A stretch of DNA of 64,000 nucleotides. It comes from Bathynomus jamesi. Lineage: Eukaryota; Arthropoda; Malacostraca; Isopoda; Cirolanidae. Where the stretch lies: the NCBI GenBank assembly GCA_023014485.1, contig JAJOZX010006167.1, forward strand, positions 1 through 64,000, in the 5' to 3' direction. Below, piece after piece: positions 8,301 through 18,616 of the stretch (positions are counted from its first letter, which is position 1; each line of letters begins with the position of its first letter). The position numbers were made by a program, and so were the translations under genes. The notes under the pieces are model-generated. The model was not told the DNA's origin. It made no database searches and saw only the letters and a list, made by a program, of their open reading frames with translations.

Positions 8301-9928
8301 TGTCGTAACCATGAAGTTGCAGGCAGAGATCTTTTATAAAATAAGTGAAGGATTGTTAATCTTAAGATTTCGAGGTGTACATCTCTGAACGCAGTGTAGT
8401 TTGGTTTTTAAACGTTCATGAACGAATAAATCCGAAGTGTTTCAGATTGTTTAAAGTTGTTCTATCTTAGTTCGGATTATCAGAGAAGTAATAAAGCCAA
8501 GCCACGTGGGGACAGAGGTTTATCACCGAGACCCGACCCCAGCGAGAAGGGTAATCCAACGGATTTGGACGTGCGTGCAAATACGTGGTTTCCTCTTTCG
8601 CGAGGGCGAAGATTTTAATATCTCTTTTGCATGATGTTGTGACTTTTGTAAGACAGATTCGAAGACGCTGCTAAAGTTGAACCACGAGGGGGTCATAAAC
8701 TTAGGGCTTCGAATCTGTTAACGGTCTTTAAATATATTTCGTGGGAAGAAGGAGGGGTCTATACTCGGAAATCAGGTCCAGCTCCAATCAGGGGGCCCAG
8801 GACCCTGGGAAACGTAGTGAAGACGCCTTCTTTCTCTCTGGTATGGGTAATAGCCTTCTGGAGGGACGATCTTAGGAAAATAAATGATTTGATAGGTTTG
8901 CAGAATATTGGAAGGCGGGGTCCTTCAAATTTGTAAAGTAAATTCGAAAATTGAAAAGTTAGTTGTAGTCGTTCCTCCTTGAAGTTAACTGTGGTTAAAA
9001 CAAACCCCCTGTAGACTTGTGGTGTAAGAAAACTTAAAACTGAAAGAATCAATTGTCACTAACGTAAAAATTAAGAACTTATAGTTCATGAAATTCGTTT
9101 ACGCGGAAATTTGAGAATATTCACTTGAAGGTTAGCGACCTTAACCGAGAATTTGATTGTAACTTAATTAATGTTAACCAACGGACCAAGAGTTTTGTGA
9201 ACGGTCTCTCAAGTAAATTTAGCTCCACTTAAGTAAGAAATAGGGTACGTCTGGGCCCTAATTTCCTGAATCCGTCCATTTGGGTTCAGAAAGAAGTCCC
9301 GTTAGTTAACATTGTAGAGTTTGCAAGCTTTGTAGCGGCCGTAAATCTACGGTCCGTACGCAGCACAAGTGGGAGAAAGTTGTCTCCTACTCTTTAGTAA
9401 GTAAATTTATCCTTTGAATATCTGGGTCGAATTCCGACTACTTCATTTATTGTTATGTATTTTTTGTTGCACTAAAACATAAAACCCCTCGACCTATAAA
9501 TTATTGAAATTCCGATAACTGTTAATCTTTTCTTTAGATTTATCATTGTTGATCAATTTAACGATTTGAAGTCAATCACTGTGAACTTTGTCTTTGACGT
9601 TAAGATTATTGTATTGTCTGAAATTTTATAGATGTAATACAAAATAAAATATTAAATGCATGTACTGTGTCAAGTAACATTTAATAAAATTTATAAGAGG
9701 GCGTGTGTTGTTTTAAATACCTTGTGATAGACCCCTCTTGTTAGCTGGGGAAAATTTACGTTCCAAGTAGGCTTGTGGAAAGCCGAAGGAACCTAGCCTA
9801 TCAATTTAAAGGGCCATCCGTCTTGGGTAGGCCGAATAATCCTGAACGAAATTAAGAGATAAAATTAACGTAATAGAGAACGGGCGTTCAATACCATAAA
9901 TAAAAATACGGATTGGGCGCGTACGTCA
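8301..9928 (+). repeat. Gypsy-A1 right LTR (1628 bp)
   Basis: Same length and ends as 442-2069. The base after its terminal CA is the first base of the duplicated unit 1 as I define it (AATAATTTAAAG). That sequence is uninterrupted at the matching places in units 2 and 3 (38193 and 58390). Confidence 0.95.
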
Positions 9929-9983
9929 AATAATTTAAAGATTTTTTGAATGACGTTTTTTTGTTTATTAGTATTAAGATTTG

Positions 9984-10927
9984 GGTAATAGTTCAGAATA
10001 CGGGCGCCACTTGAGCAAAATTTCGAAGAATACCATAGAGACAAAGTTGTTTCTCTCATTAAAATACGTTGATTGCATGTGTCGCATAGTCAAAAAAACG
10101 AAGTTAGAAAATTACGAAAAACATATTTTTGGGTATGAATCTAGGAAATTTTGAATTGGCAACCCTACTATCGTATCGTCCATTCACTTCAGTTTGAAAA
10201 TGGTTTCGGTCTGTGATGGATGTTTGGTAACGCTAGTAGAGCTCGCATGGTGTTCTCCCTTTTAAATGTAGTGTCCAATTTGTATAATTTAGGTCTCGGT
10301 GGGGGGGGGGGTGCTTTTGCATTATCCTCCCAACACATTTTTTTTTTAAGCAGGCTAACTACGGCTAACGCCTGCGGCGGGCTGTTTTTAACCTAACCAA
10401 ACCTAACCTAATCCCAACACTATTTTTTTTTATAGTGGAAGGAAAATAAAGTACCAAACCAGCATTATATGAAATTAGTGTTGGGAGGATAATGCAAAAG
10501 AACCCTCGGGGGTACGGGGGCGGAGCCCCGTAAAGATCACTTATCACAAATTGATCGGTATAGGATTTTATATTTTTTAGTTAGGTTAGGTTTTCCATGA
10601 AACCTAGGTTTTTCTCATCGTTTTAATGTTTTATGACGTTTTTTCCTCCAAAACATGCTAAAACCATTGGTTTCCTGTTTAGGGTAAGTCTGACCATCGT
10701 TATTACAGTAAATTATTGCTTGTGCTGTGTTCCCCCACCCAAAACCCCCGGTTCCCACGGTGGTCCCCCCAGATTGTAGTTGGGGTTGGTGGGTGAAATC
10801 ACTTTAAGCAATAATTTACTGTAAAGGTGATGGTCACATTCATCCTAAACAACAGGAAACCAATGGTTTTAGCATGTTTTGTTTGAAAAAAAACATTTAG
10901 GTGGCGCCCCTATTCTGAACCGTTACC
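9984..10927 (+). mobile_element. Palindromic DNA transposon, GGTAA...TTACC ends, 8-bp TSD (unit 1)
   Basis: The termini are imperfect inverted repeats (left GGTAATAGTTCAGAATA, extending to GGGCGCCAC; right end its complement with CGGTTCAG). They are flanked by the 8-bp direct repeat AAGATTTG (9976-9983 and 10928-10935). Inside is a second, long inverted repeat of about 80 bp (about 10640-10720 against 10802-10885). No coding frame is visible, so it is non-autonomous. A MITE (10310-10504) is nested in it. The 8-bp TSD with GG/CC ends would suit Merlin or hAT-like transposases; I cannot decide. Confidence 0.8.
10310..10504 (+). mobile_element. MITE of the CTTTTGCATTATCC family, copy 1 (unit 1)
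   Basis: Ends are inverted repeats of about 25 bp around CTTTTGCATTATCCTCCCAA, bounded by GGT and ACC. Flanks repeat CTCGGGGG, although the left copy has grown into a G run. Unit 2 has the uninterrupted site near 38560. It contains a short GC-rich hairpin and CCTAACC-like repeats. No coding capacity. Confidence 0.75.
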
Positions 10928-11182
10928 AAGATTTGAATGTCATTTAAATTATTAGTATTAAGGTTTGAATGTGGTTAAAGTATTTAAACTAAAGACTTGG
11001 TGCTTTACTTTCAAATATTTATTTTCTCAAATAAATTTCTTTTAATGTTAAAGATTTGAAATATCATCAATATACGAACGCTTTTTGAAAATGTGAAGTT
11101 TTTAAATAAAATTCCGAATGTCATCCATTACAGTAAGTGGCGAACAAAACTTGCTTTAAAGATCTTTGACAAATGAAGCTAA

Positions 11183-11306
11183 GGTACTTTTGCATTATCC
11201 ACCCAACACTAATTTTTTTTTTATAATGGAAGGAAAATAAAGTACCATTAACCAAACCAACATTATATAAAAAAAATTAGTGTTGGGAGCATAATGCAAA
11301 AGAACC
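11183..11306 (+). mobile_element. MITE of the CTTTTGCATTATCC family, copy 2 (unit 1)
   Basis: 124 bp with inverted ends (GGTACTTTTGCATTATCC and its near complement ending AAAAGAACC), flanked by a perfect 8-bp direct repeat GAAGCTAA (11175-11182 and 11307-11314). Unit 2 has the single-copy empty site. The ends match the MITE at 10310, so the two belong to one family. Confidence 0.85.
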
Positions 11307-11314
11307 GAAGCTAA

Positions 11315-11776
11315 TTTTAATGGTTGTCATTTGGATTATACATGCCTACAACCATGAATTATACTTCAACCCCATAACTGTTTAAGGCTTTTAAGCATTT
11401 GAGTAGTCTGAAGTTGTTTTCCTAACTTATAAACCAATCTGAGATTTGTCATTAATAGTGACTAAATTGTCGAGGTATTTGGGTAATGAATATCTGTAAC
11501 TATTGCAGATATTAACTGAACTTGAATATTCATTAGTGCAGACTAGGTTTGTAATAAAGTTATGTGAGAAATAAGCTCGAAAACTCTTTCTATACATTTT
11601 ATGGTGAAAGAATTTTCAGGTACGCATTCAACGTAGTTCCTTTAATGGTATTACGAAGTTTTATTGAATTTGCTTCAATTTTCATACTAAATTTGAGCTC
11701 GAGATCAGAACTTGAATTTGAAAGGGGTACAAAATCTGGCTGGTAAAAATTCTGTAACAAATTTTTCGACCTTCAG
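11315..11776 (+). other. 5' flank of annexin unit 1
   Basis: AT-rich sequence between the MITE and the first recognisable annexin exon. It holds no ATG-started frame that joins exon 1. Compared with units 2 and 3, about 60 bp directly upstream of exon 1 is missing; in unit 3 that stretch includes an in-frame ATG (60249). A TACAAAA sequence near 11730 corresponds to TATAAAA in unit 2. Confidence 0.5.
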
Positions 11777-14376
11777 AAAAAACCAACTCTTTATCCCTCG
11801 TGTGACTTTGATCCTTGGGAGGATGCTGTAACTTTGCACAAGTCTATGAAAGGGCTTGGAACTAATGAGGAAGACATAATCACGGTTCTAACTACGAGAA
11901 CTAAAGACCAGAGGATTCAAATTCAAGAGAAATATGGAGAAATGTATGGAGTAAGTAACAGTCGAATCGTGAATTGGATATTTGTAGTAAATTGAAGGTG
12001 TTGCAGTGAACTTGGAACACTGTTAAATATCGTATGATGTCGGTATTTAAAAATTACGAAAGATTTAAATGCCTCAAAATTATAAAGTAGGTTAATTAAG
12101 GTTGTGTAAAAAAAAAAAAGAACTTCATAAAAATATGTGTTTGCTATATGGTAGTTTCCCACGCTTAACTATGGCGCTGTAGTCCTTGAACCGTCTTGTA
12201 ATAAACGTTCAGTATGTATGATGGTGTCAGTGGGAAATTGAATTTAAAGGTCTTGACAACATTTGAAGTCTAAGTAATTTAAATTAATTTTCGAATAAAA
12301 CTATAATTCCAAATGTCTATGTACGGTCATCGTGACATCACTCAACCCGGAAATTATGCATTTCTTTCGTGAAATCACAATCACCCTGTAGACAATCGAC
12401 AACCTTCTGAAGACTTGGTCGTGTGAAAATTCAAGAGGTTCATAATTGAATTTCCACTTTTAGGATTTGGTTGAAGATTTGAAGAGTGAATTGAGCGGAG
12501 TGTTCGAGAAAGTGATTTTATCCCTGTTGAAACCTTTGCCGCTGTTCTTCGCCGAACAAATAAAACTTGCAACCAAAGTCCCAGGAACAGACGAAACTGC
12601 TCTCATAGAAATATTTTGCACCAGAGACAATACATTGATAAAGTGAGTGTACATTTTGAATGAACGTCATTTCAAAAATTGTTCCATAACTCAGTCGGAT
12701 TAACATTAACTTGTGAATTTAAGTTTTTCTTAAATAGAAATAGAGCTGGGAACTTGAACTAGTTAACTCTAGGTACTAAAGCCCTAAACTTCTGACCAGA
12801 TCAATCAAAGAATCCTTCGAAAACCAATACGAGAAATCGATTGAAGAAATAGTGTCTGAAGAAACTTCGGGAGTCTTCGAAAAAACGCTTATGAGCATCC
12901 TCTCTCTCTGTGGAGACGATACAAAGTCCTCTCCTCCTCAAATAGTCGATGAGCTGTGCGATGAAGGTATGAATATTTTCTATTAATGTAGTCTGAGATG
13001 GCGTCGCACTAATCTATATAATGACAAGTCAACAAGAAATTTTGTCGCTGCAACGAAGTTGCAATGACAAATCGCAAAGAATAAGTATTCAAATCGGGCA
13101 AGGTACACGGTAGATAGTCGCTGCGACAATTCCCTGTTGCATCCGGCTGCGTTGTGTTGTTCCAAGGGCAGTAGATTACATTAGTGACTTCGTTATCCTG
13201 TGGCACTGAAATTTCGTATGTCCCACGTATTGTAGTTTGCAACAACCTCTGCGATTGTGTGGCACCTTGTAACTCTGATGCAGCCACACTCCTGTGGTGG
13301 TGGCCTAAAAGGTAAAGTTGCCTTTCGTGGCAGTCACTTTGTCACGTATGTTTAAGGATTAGTATTAATTATCTTTAATACTTGTTACATTTTAGGTGGT
13401 TATGTAGGCACAGTTAAAGTTCACAATACTTGGAAGTATTAACTTCAGAACATTGTACTAAGAACTAAATGATCAAAGGTTCTCTTGAGCTTTGTCCAAT
13501 ACCGTTGTTGAAGTTCGGTGAACATATCTACAGTATACTGGAACGATAGTTGATTGATTGGCTTATGAAGTTAGTTCCTCCAGTTTTTCATCTAGTACTG
13601 ATAACAAATTAACCTTTTTCTTCTACAGTAGAAGTGGATGAAGAATCTATTCGCAAAATACTTACTTCCTATTCCTTCGTTTTCCTGAGGCGTGTCTTCA
13701 AACTGTATCTTGAGAAAACTGAACAAGATTTTATGGAACTTGTAGAAAAGAAATGTTCAGGAGATTCTAAAGCTGCGTTCAAAGCAATTTGTAAGCTTAT
13801 TATTCGTTAGTTAACATTTTAAAACATCGTGTTTTACATATTTAAAGAATCTTAATGAACGTGCGCAACCATTTGTGCACGGACTTTAGATTTGATGTAT
13901 ACATGTAAGTTTTATGCGTACTCCAGCAACTGTGCACAAAAATTTGGTGGTGCAATTTTAAACTTTCTTGAACTTGATGCCCTTAGATTTATCATCGAAA
14001 TGTCTACAAGAATTCTTCGCTCATGCTTTACACGACGCGATGAAAGGTCTTGGCACTGATGATTGGGCTTTGATTAGGATTATTGTATCCAGATGCGAAA
14101 TCGATTTAGGCACAATAAAAGAAAAATATACCGAACTCTTTGGAAAAGATTTAATAGAAGAAATTAAGGTAAACTTTTTTCATACTTCATCGAAGGCTAT
14201 AATTTCTTTATTTAATTCTAACTTTATGCAGTGTACTTTTATACATCATAAAATGCAGTAGTTGGTGAATGAAGTTAATTCAAACCATTAAGATCTGATT
14301 TTTGTTCTTCCAGAGTGATACTTCTAAAGACTATGAGAAGGCTTTACTGAATCTACTTGGCGAAAGTTCGAAGTAA
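11777..14376 (+). CDS. Annexin, six coding exons (unit 1)
   Basis: Annexins bind acidic phospholipid membranes in a calcium-dependent way. Exons: 11777-11950, 12464-12642, 12800-12966, 13632-13790, 13987-14168, 14314-14376. The phases agree and give 307 codons plus TAA, with no internal stop. The family core is about 310 residues. Four repeats: the first starts [20 protein letters not shown] and has the calcium loop KGLGTNEE; the second has VPGTDE; the third is short, with CDEEVDEES where a GxGTDE loop is expected; the fourth has [17 protein letters not shown]. The start codon is not visible: the N-terminal exon is either upstream or lost, since the segment holding an ATG in unit 3 is deleted here. 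Splice acceptor 4 reads CAGTAG with an extra TAG. Introns hold no recognised genes. Confidence 0.88.
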
Positions 14377-14919
14377 CACTTGGATTAACGAATAATTGTA
14401 TAAATTTTGAAAACTGGAATGATTATATTTAGCACATTAATAACTTAGATTTGTTGTAAATTATACAGCGAGATGTCCTTAATATATTATGACCTTAAAT
14501 ATGGTTTGATACTCATTTTTCCTTCGCCTTCTGTACTTCCAGGAGTGACCGTTACTCTTAGCCCTCTAGACGGTGTAGGTCCAATTTTTACAATTAAAAG
14601 AATGTTCGGGTACCTGGTACCACACCTTTAGGGTTGAGTATGGTTTTAGTTGTTGAATGACTAATTGATCATAAACTAAAGGGGCGAATGGAGTTGTCAT
14701 TTCATCACCTACCCTTGCCAGAAGCGATGTTAACGCTCAGTAATGACCAAAAATGATTCCTGTTCATCTATCGTGTATATCAACAGCGCGCAGTACGAGA
14801 AGCGGGTCATGTGTGCGTAACTATTGCAAAGACCCTTTTAACATATTGAATCATATCCGTATGTACCGATGTATGTAAATACTGGCGTAGTTAAACATAC
14901 TTTATTTCCTTTAGTTATA
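14377..14919 (+). other. Annexin 3' flank, no gene seen
   Basis: AT-rich 3' flank. The segment near 14571-14640 (starting at CGGTGTAGG) is interrupted by a MITE in unit 3 and not here. I see no coding frame or RNA gene. Confidence 0.5.
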
Positions 14920-15530
14920 CAGGGTGTCTCAAAAGTCACTATCTATTTTGAAAAATAATGGGAATTACGAAAAACTGGTTTAAGACATGAAAAATATATT
15001 TATTTCAAAGTAAGTGCCACAAAGAATTAGTGCTATTTATTTATCTGTCTCCACATGGCGACCATCAGTGTCTCTACAGAGCTCAAAGCGATAAGTTGTT
15101 TCCCGGAACACACTTTCCAGCATTTGAGGTTATTTTCTGAACTGCATCGGTAATACGATTTCGAAGTTCGGCTACATCACTAATTCTTCTACCAGTGTGC
15201 ACCTTAGACTTAATGAAACCCCAGGCAAAAAAATCTAATGGTGTTAAATCGGGTGATCGTGTTGCCCATGGTTGTGTTCGTCCACGACCAATTTGGACCG
15301 GGGAAGAGTCTGTCAAGATAATCACGTACAATTATTGCATAATAGCACGGTGCTCCATCCTGCTGAAAAACTAATGTCAAGAATGCCATCTGTAAGAAGT
15401 TGAGGTTCGAGGAATTGTTCAAGCATGTAAAGATAAATTTATAAATTACACAAAATTCGAAATAAACCAATTAACTTTTTTTAAATACACAAATTTGCAC
15501 CAGAAGTACATATCTTTATGCCAGCATAGC

Positions 15531-17143
15531 TGTCGTAACCATGCAATTGGCATGCAGAAATGTTAGTTTTAAGATTTTTATTTTGTTCGCAAAAAGCCAA
15601 GCGTTTTGGGTTATGAGTATTCATAAAGGCATAAGTTAAAGATGTTTTCAAAAATAGAACGGACGTTCTATTTAAGTGGTTCTCAGGGGAAGAGGAAACC
15701 CAAAACCGCTTGGCCGCGGAGATTTACAACTAAAGGTTCCAAATGTACAAATGGTTAGTTTCGCTTTCAAATGAGGTTGTGACTTTTATAACGCAGACTC
15801 GAAGACGCCAACAAAGTTGAACCACGAGGGGGTCATAAACTTAGGGCTTCGAATCTGTTAACGGTCTTTAAATATATTTCGTGGGAAGAAGGAGGGGTCT
15901 ATACTCGGAAATCAGGTCCAGCTCCAATCAGGGGGCCCAGGATCCTGGGAAACGTAGTGAAGACGCCTTCTTTCTCTCTTGTATGGGTAATAGCCTTCTG
16001 GAGGGACGATCTTAGGAAAATAAATGATTTGATAGGTTTGCAGAATATTGGAAGGCGGGGTCCTTCAAATTTGTAAAGTAAATTCGAAAATTGAAAAGTT
16101 AGTTGTAGTCGTTCCTCCTTGAAGTTAACTGTGGTTAAACAAACACCCTGTAGACTTGTGGCGTAATAAACTTTAAAACGGAAAGTATACCATGTCATTA
16201 GCTTACGCGGAAATCGGCGCGTAAAAGTAAGAAAACTTAAAACTGAAAGAATCAATTGTCACTAAAGTAAAAAGAATTAAGAACTTATAGTTCATGAAAT
16301 TCGTTTACGCGGAAATTTGAGAATATTCACTTGAAGGTTAGCGACCTTAACCGAGAATTTGATTGTAACTTAATTAATGTTAACCAACGGACCAAGAGTT
16401 TTGTGAACGGTCTCTTAAGTAAATTTAGCTCCACTTAAATAAGAAATAGGGTACGTCTGGGCCCTAATTTCCTGAATCCGTCCATTTGGGTTCAGAAAGA
16501 AGTCCCGGTAGTTAACATTGTAGAGTTTGCAAGCTTTGTAGCGGCCGTAAATCTACGGTCCGTACGCAGCACAAGTGGGAGAAAGTTGTCTCCTACTCTT
16601 TAGTAAGTACTGTAAATTTATCCTTTGAATTTCTGGGTCGAATTCCGACCACTTCATTTATTGTTATGTATTTTTTTTTGTTGCACTAAAAACATAAAAC
16701 CCCTCGATCTATAAATTATTGAAATTCCGATAACTGTTAATCTTTTCTTTAGATTTATCATTGTTGATCAATTTAACGATTTGAAGTCAATCACTGTGAA
16801 CTTTGTCTTTGACGTTAAGATTATTGTATTGTCTGAAATTTTATAGATGTAATACAAAATAAAATATTAAATGCATGTACTGTGTTAAGTAACATTTAAT
16901 AAAATTTATAAGAGGGCGTGTGTTGTTTTAAATACCTTGTGATAGACCCCTCTTGTTAGCTGGGGAAAATTAACGTTCCAAGTAGGCTTGTGGAAAGCCG
17001 AAGGAACCTAGCCTATCAATTTAAAGGGCCATCCGTCTTGGGTAGGCCGAATAATCCTGAACGAAATTAAGAGATAAAATTAAAGTAAAAGAGAACGGGC
17101 GTTCAATACCATAAATAAAAATACGGATTGGGCGCGTACGTCA
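15531..17143 (+). repeat. Gypsy-A2 left LTR (1613 bp)
   Basis: Starts TGTCGTAACC and ends TACGTCA. The first 250 bp or so (U3) do not resemble the Gypsy-A1 LTR; the remainder does, with an extra segment of about 70-80 bp near 16145-16230. The unique U3 holds an inverted repeat (GCCAAGCGTTTTGGGTT near 15596 against its complement near 15714) and a short palindrome with arms AATAGAACG and CGTTCTATT (15653-15672). Confidence 0.95.
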
Positions 17144-17145
17144 TT

Positions 17146-17163
17146 TGGTGTCAGAAGTGGGAT
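17146..17163 (+). promoter_or_regulatory. Primer-binding site, tRNA-Leu type (Gypsy-A2)
   Basis: The same 18 bases as in Gypsy-A1, two bases after the LTR. Its conservation fits a template that was still reverse-transcribed recently. Confidence 0.85.
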
Positions 17164-17188
17164 ACTATTTCAAGGTATTTATCGCAAG

Positions 17189-17282
17189 AGTGTAACCGTG
17201 ATTTTATGAAATAATTGTAACAGCAATTATATGAAATAATTGTAACAGCAATTATATGAATTAATTGCAACAATGATTCGGT
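17189..17282 (+). repeat. 25-bp leader repeat of Gypsy-A2 (about 4 monomers)
   Basis: The same monomer family as 2170-2519, but only about 3.7 copies and mostly of one monomer type. Confidence 0.8.
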
Positions 17283-17365
17283 ACAATAATTGAGAACAGT
17301 AAGAAGGGTCGTTAACAGTGATTAAAGTTTTAAAGGTTTTTTTAAACAAACAAATAACTTTCGCA

Positions 17366-18616
17366 ATGTCGGTAAAGAGCGTAGAAATAACGAATGAGGA
17401 AAGCGTAAGTGACATGAGTGATTCCGAAACAACGAACTTAAACGAAATAAGTACAGAAAGTTTGGAAAATTTAAAAAGCATAAATTTGGCCAAAATTATT
17501 CGGTTAATAAAGGAATTAAGGGAGGAAATAAATCGAAGAAGGTCGAAACTGGAAGACCTTGTAATGATTATTCCGCGATGGGAGTATTTGGACAACCGAA
17601 GATCGGGGGTTCGTCCCCGAAGAATCTCTCTAGTTCCTCCCAGTACAGAAGAACTTGCGAGGCAAGAAAGGATTGGGTGGAGACCAAAGAACCCAGAGGA
17701 CATCCCAAAGAATCCTTGCAGAAGTGCACACACCACAAGAGACGAGAAACACCGCACCGACGAAGACCGGCAGCAGAATATAAAAACCGTCGTACAGGTA
17801 TTAAAGAGTACTAGCTTACCTTTGCAACGTGAACAGGCAGTAAGGGGTCCTGAGCAAACGACTTTTGGACACACCTTGGAAGGAAGTTCGCCGAAGTTTG
17901 TGGGCGAACGGGCACAAGAGAACCCAGGAACCAGCCCAAACGCCGTCAGGAAGGAAAAAGGTGAGACAGTCAACCCAATTGCCACAAGAATATTAAGTAC
18001 AGGTAATGCCTTGGTTCAGGCTAATCCCACAAGGAGACATATTAAAGTGGGCTTACCTAAGGACGCGTTGAAGACCGTTATGCCGGAGTATGCTTGTAAT
18101 TGCATAAAAGGAACATCCTTTCGGGACTATTGGATGGAATCAACCCAGTTTTCGGTAAACAACCCAAGCTTAGGACTAAGAGATGAAGAGGTCCTAAGAG
18201 AAGAAACGCCACATGACAGAAGCCGAAGACTGCCGAAACTGCAAAATCCTCCCACATCCTGGGACTACAACTCACAAGATTCAGAAGAAAGAACAGCCAC
18301 AGCCACGAAGGAGGACAACATCAAGGATGTGGAGGTGAACAACGGAGACAAGTCCAGCAAGAGAGGAGAGCCCAGAAGGAAGAACTGTGACACTGGTCAC
18401 AGGAGGAATAACACAACTCAAGAAAGTGACTACAACCCCATCAGAAACCAGAAGAGAAAACAAACCAAGTCAAATGAAGACAGAGACTCCAAAGAAGAAA
18501 CAATGGAAGAAAGTGGCCGGAGCCAGTGCAAGATTTGTCAGCAAATGCGAAATTGGGAAGAGGCGTGCCATCGAGCAAACCTTCAGCAGGATTGGAAGGA
18601 GAAGCCTCCCGAATAG
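17366..18616 (+). CDS. Gypsy-A2 Gag, divergent but open
   Basis: 416 codons from the ATG at 17366 (MSVKSVEITNEE), the start that is closed by a stop in Gypsy-A1. It aligns with Gypsy-A1 Gag at both ends but lacks a central part of the capsid-like region, roughly residues 195-275 of the A1 protein. The two zinc knuckles have decayed: the first has lost most of its Cys/His set, and the second reads CKICQQMRNWEEAC with the His gone. The frame nevertheless stays open to the position of the A1 gag stop. It may be a drifting relic or a protein still kept for assembly without the nucleic-acid-binding knuckles. Confidence 0.75.
   Translation: MSVKSVEITNEESVSDMSDSETTNLNEISTESLENLKSINLAKIIRLIKELREEINRRRSKLEDLVMIIPRWEYLDNRRSGVRPRRISLVPPSTEELARQERIGWRPKNPEDIPKNPCRSAHTTRDEKHRTDEDRQQNIKTVVQVLKSTSLPLQREQAVRGPEQTTFGHTLEGSSPKFVGERAQENPGTSPNAVRKEKGETVNPIATRILSTGNALVQANPTRRHIKVGLPKDALKTVMPEYACNCIKGTSFRDYWMESTQFSVNNPSLGLRDEEVLREETPHDRSRRLPKLQNPPTSWDYNSQDSEERTATATKEDNIKDVEVNNGDKSSKRGEPRRKNCDTGHRRNNTTQESDYNPIRNQKRKQTKSNEDRDSKEETMEESGRSQCKICQQMRNWEEACHRANLQQDWKEKPPE

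Larger units (their letters stand above)
442..9928 (+). mobile_element. Gypsy-A1 LTR retrotransposon, nearly complete
   Basis: Seen: two 1628-bp LTRs (442-2069 and 8301-9928), each starting TG and ending CA, that I could tell apart at only about two positions. A tRNA-Leu type primer-binding site follows the left LTR and a polypurine tract precedes the right one. Between them lie gag with two CCHC knuckles, then protease, reverse transcriptase, RNase H and integrase in that order, which is the Ty3/Gypsy order. There is no env-like frame. Pol is interrupted by about three small indels, so as read the element is not autonomous; the near-identical LTRs imply recent insertion or recent LTR recombination. 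The base after the right LTR starts AATA, the expected 4-bp target-site repeat, but its left partner is outside the window. Confidence 0.93.

Noticed and set aside
10380..10415. CCTAACC-like repeats resembling insect TTAGG telomere sequence
   Set aside because: Only a few imperfect units inside a MITE; not an interstitial telomere array.
13009..13287. 92-codon minus-strand frame in annexin intron 3 (also 42173 and 61462)
   Set aside because: Conserved only as the intron is; low-complexity codon use, no domain; unit 3 has several indels in it.
15653..15672. Palindrome similar to a nuclear-receptor response element
   Set aside because: Spacing and half-sites do not fit a known element well; left as a palindrome only.
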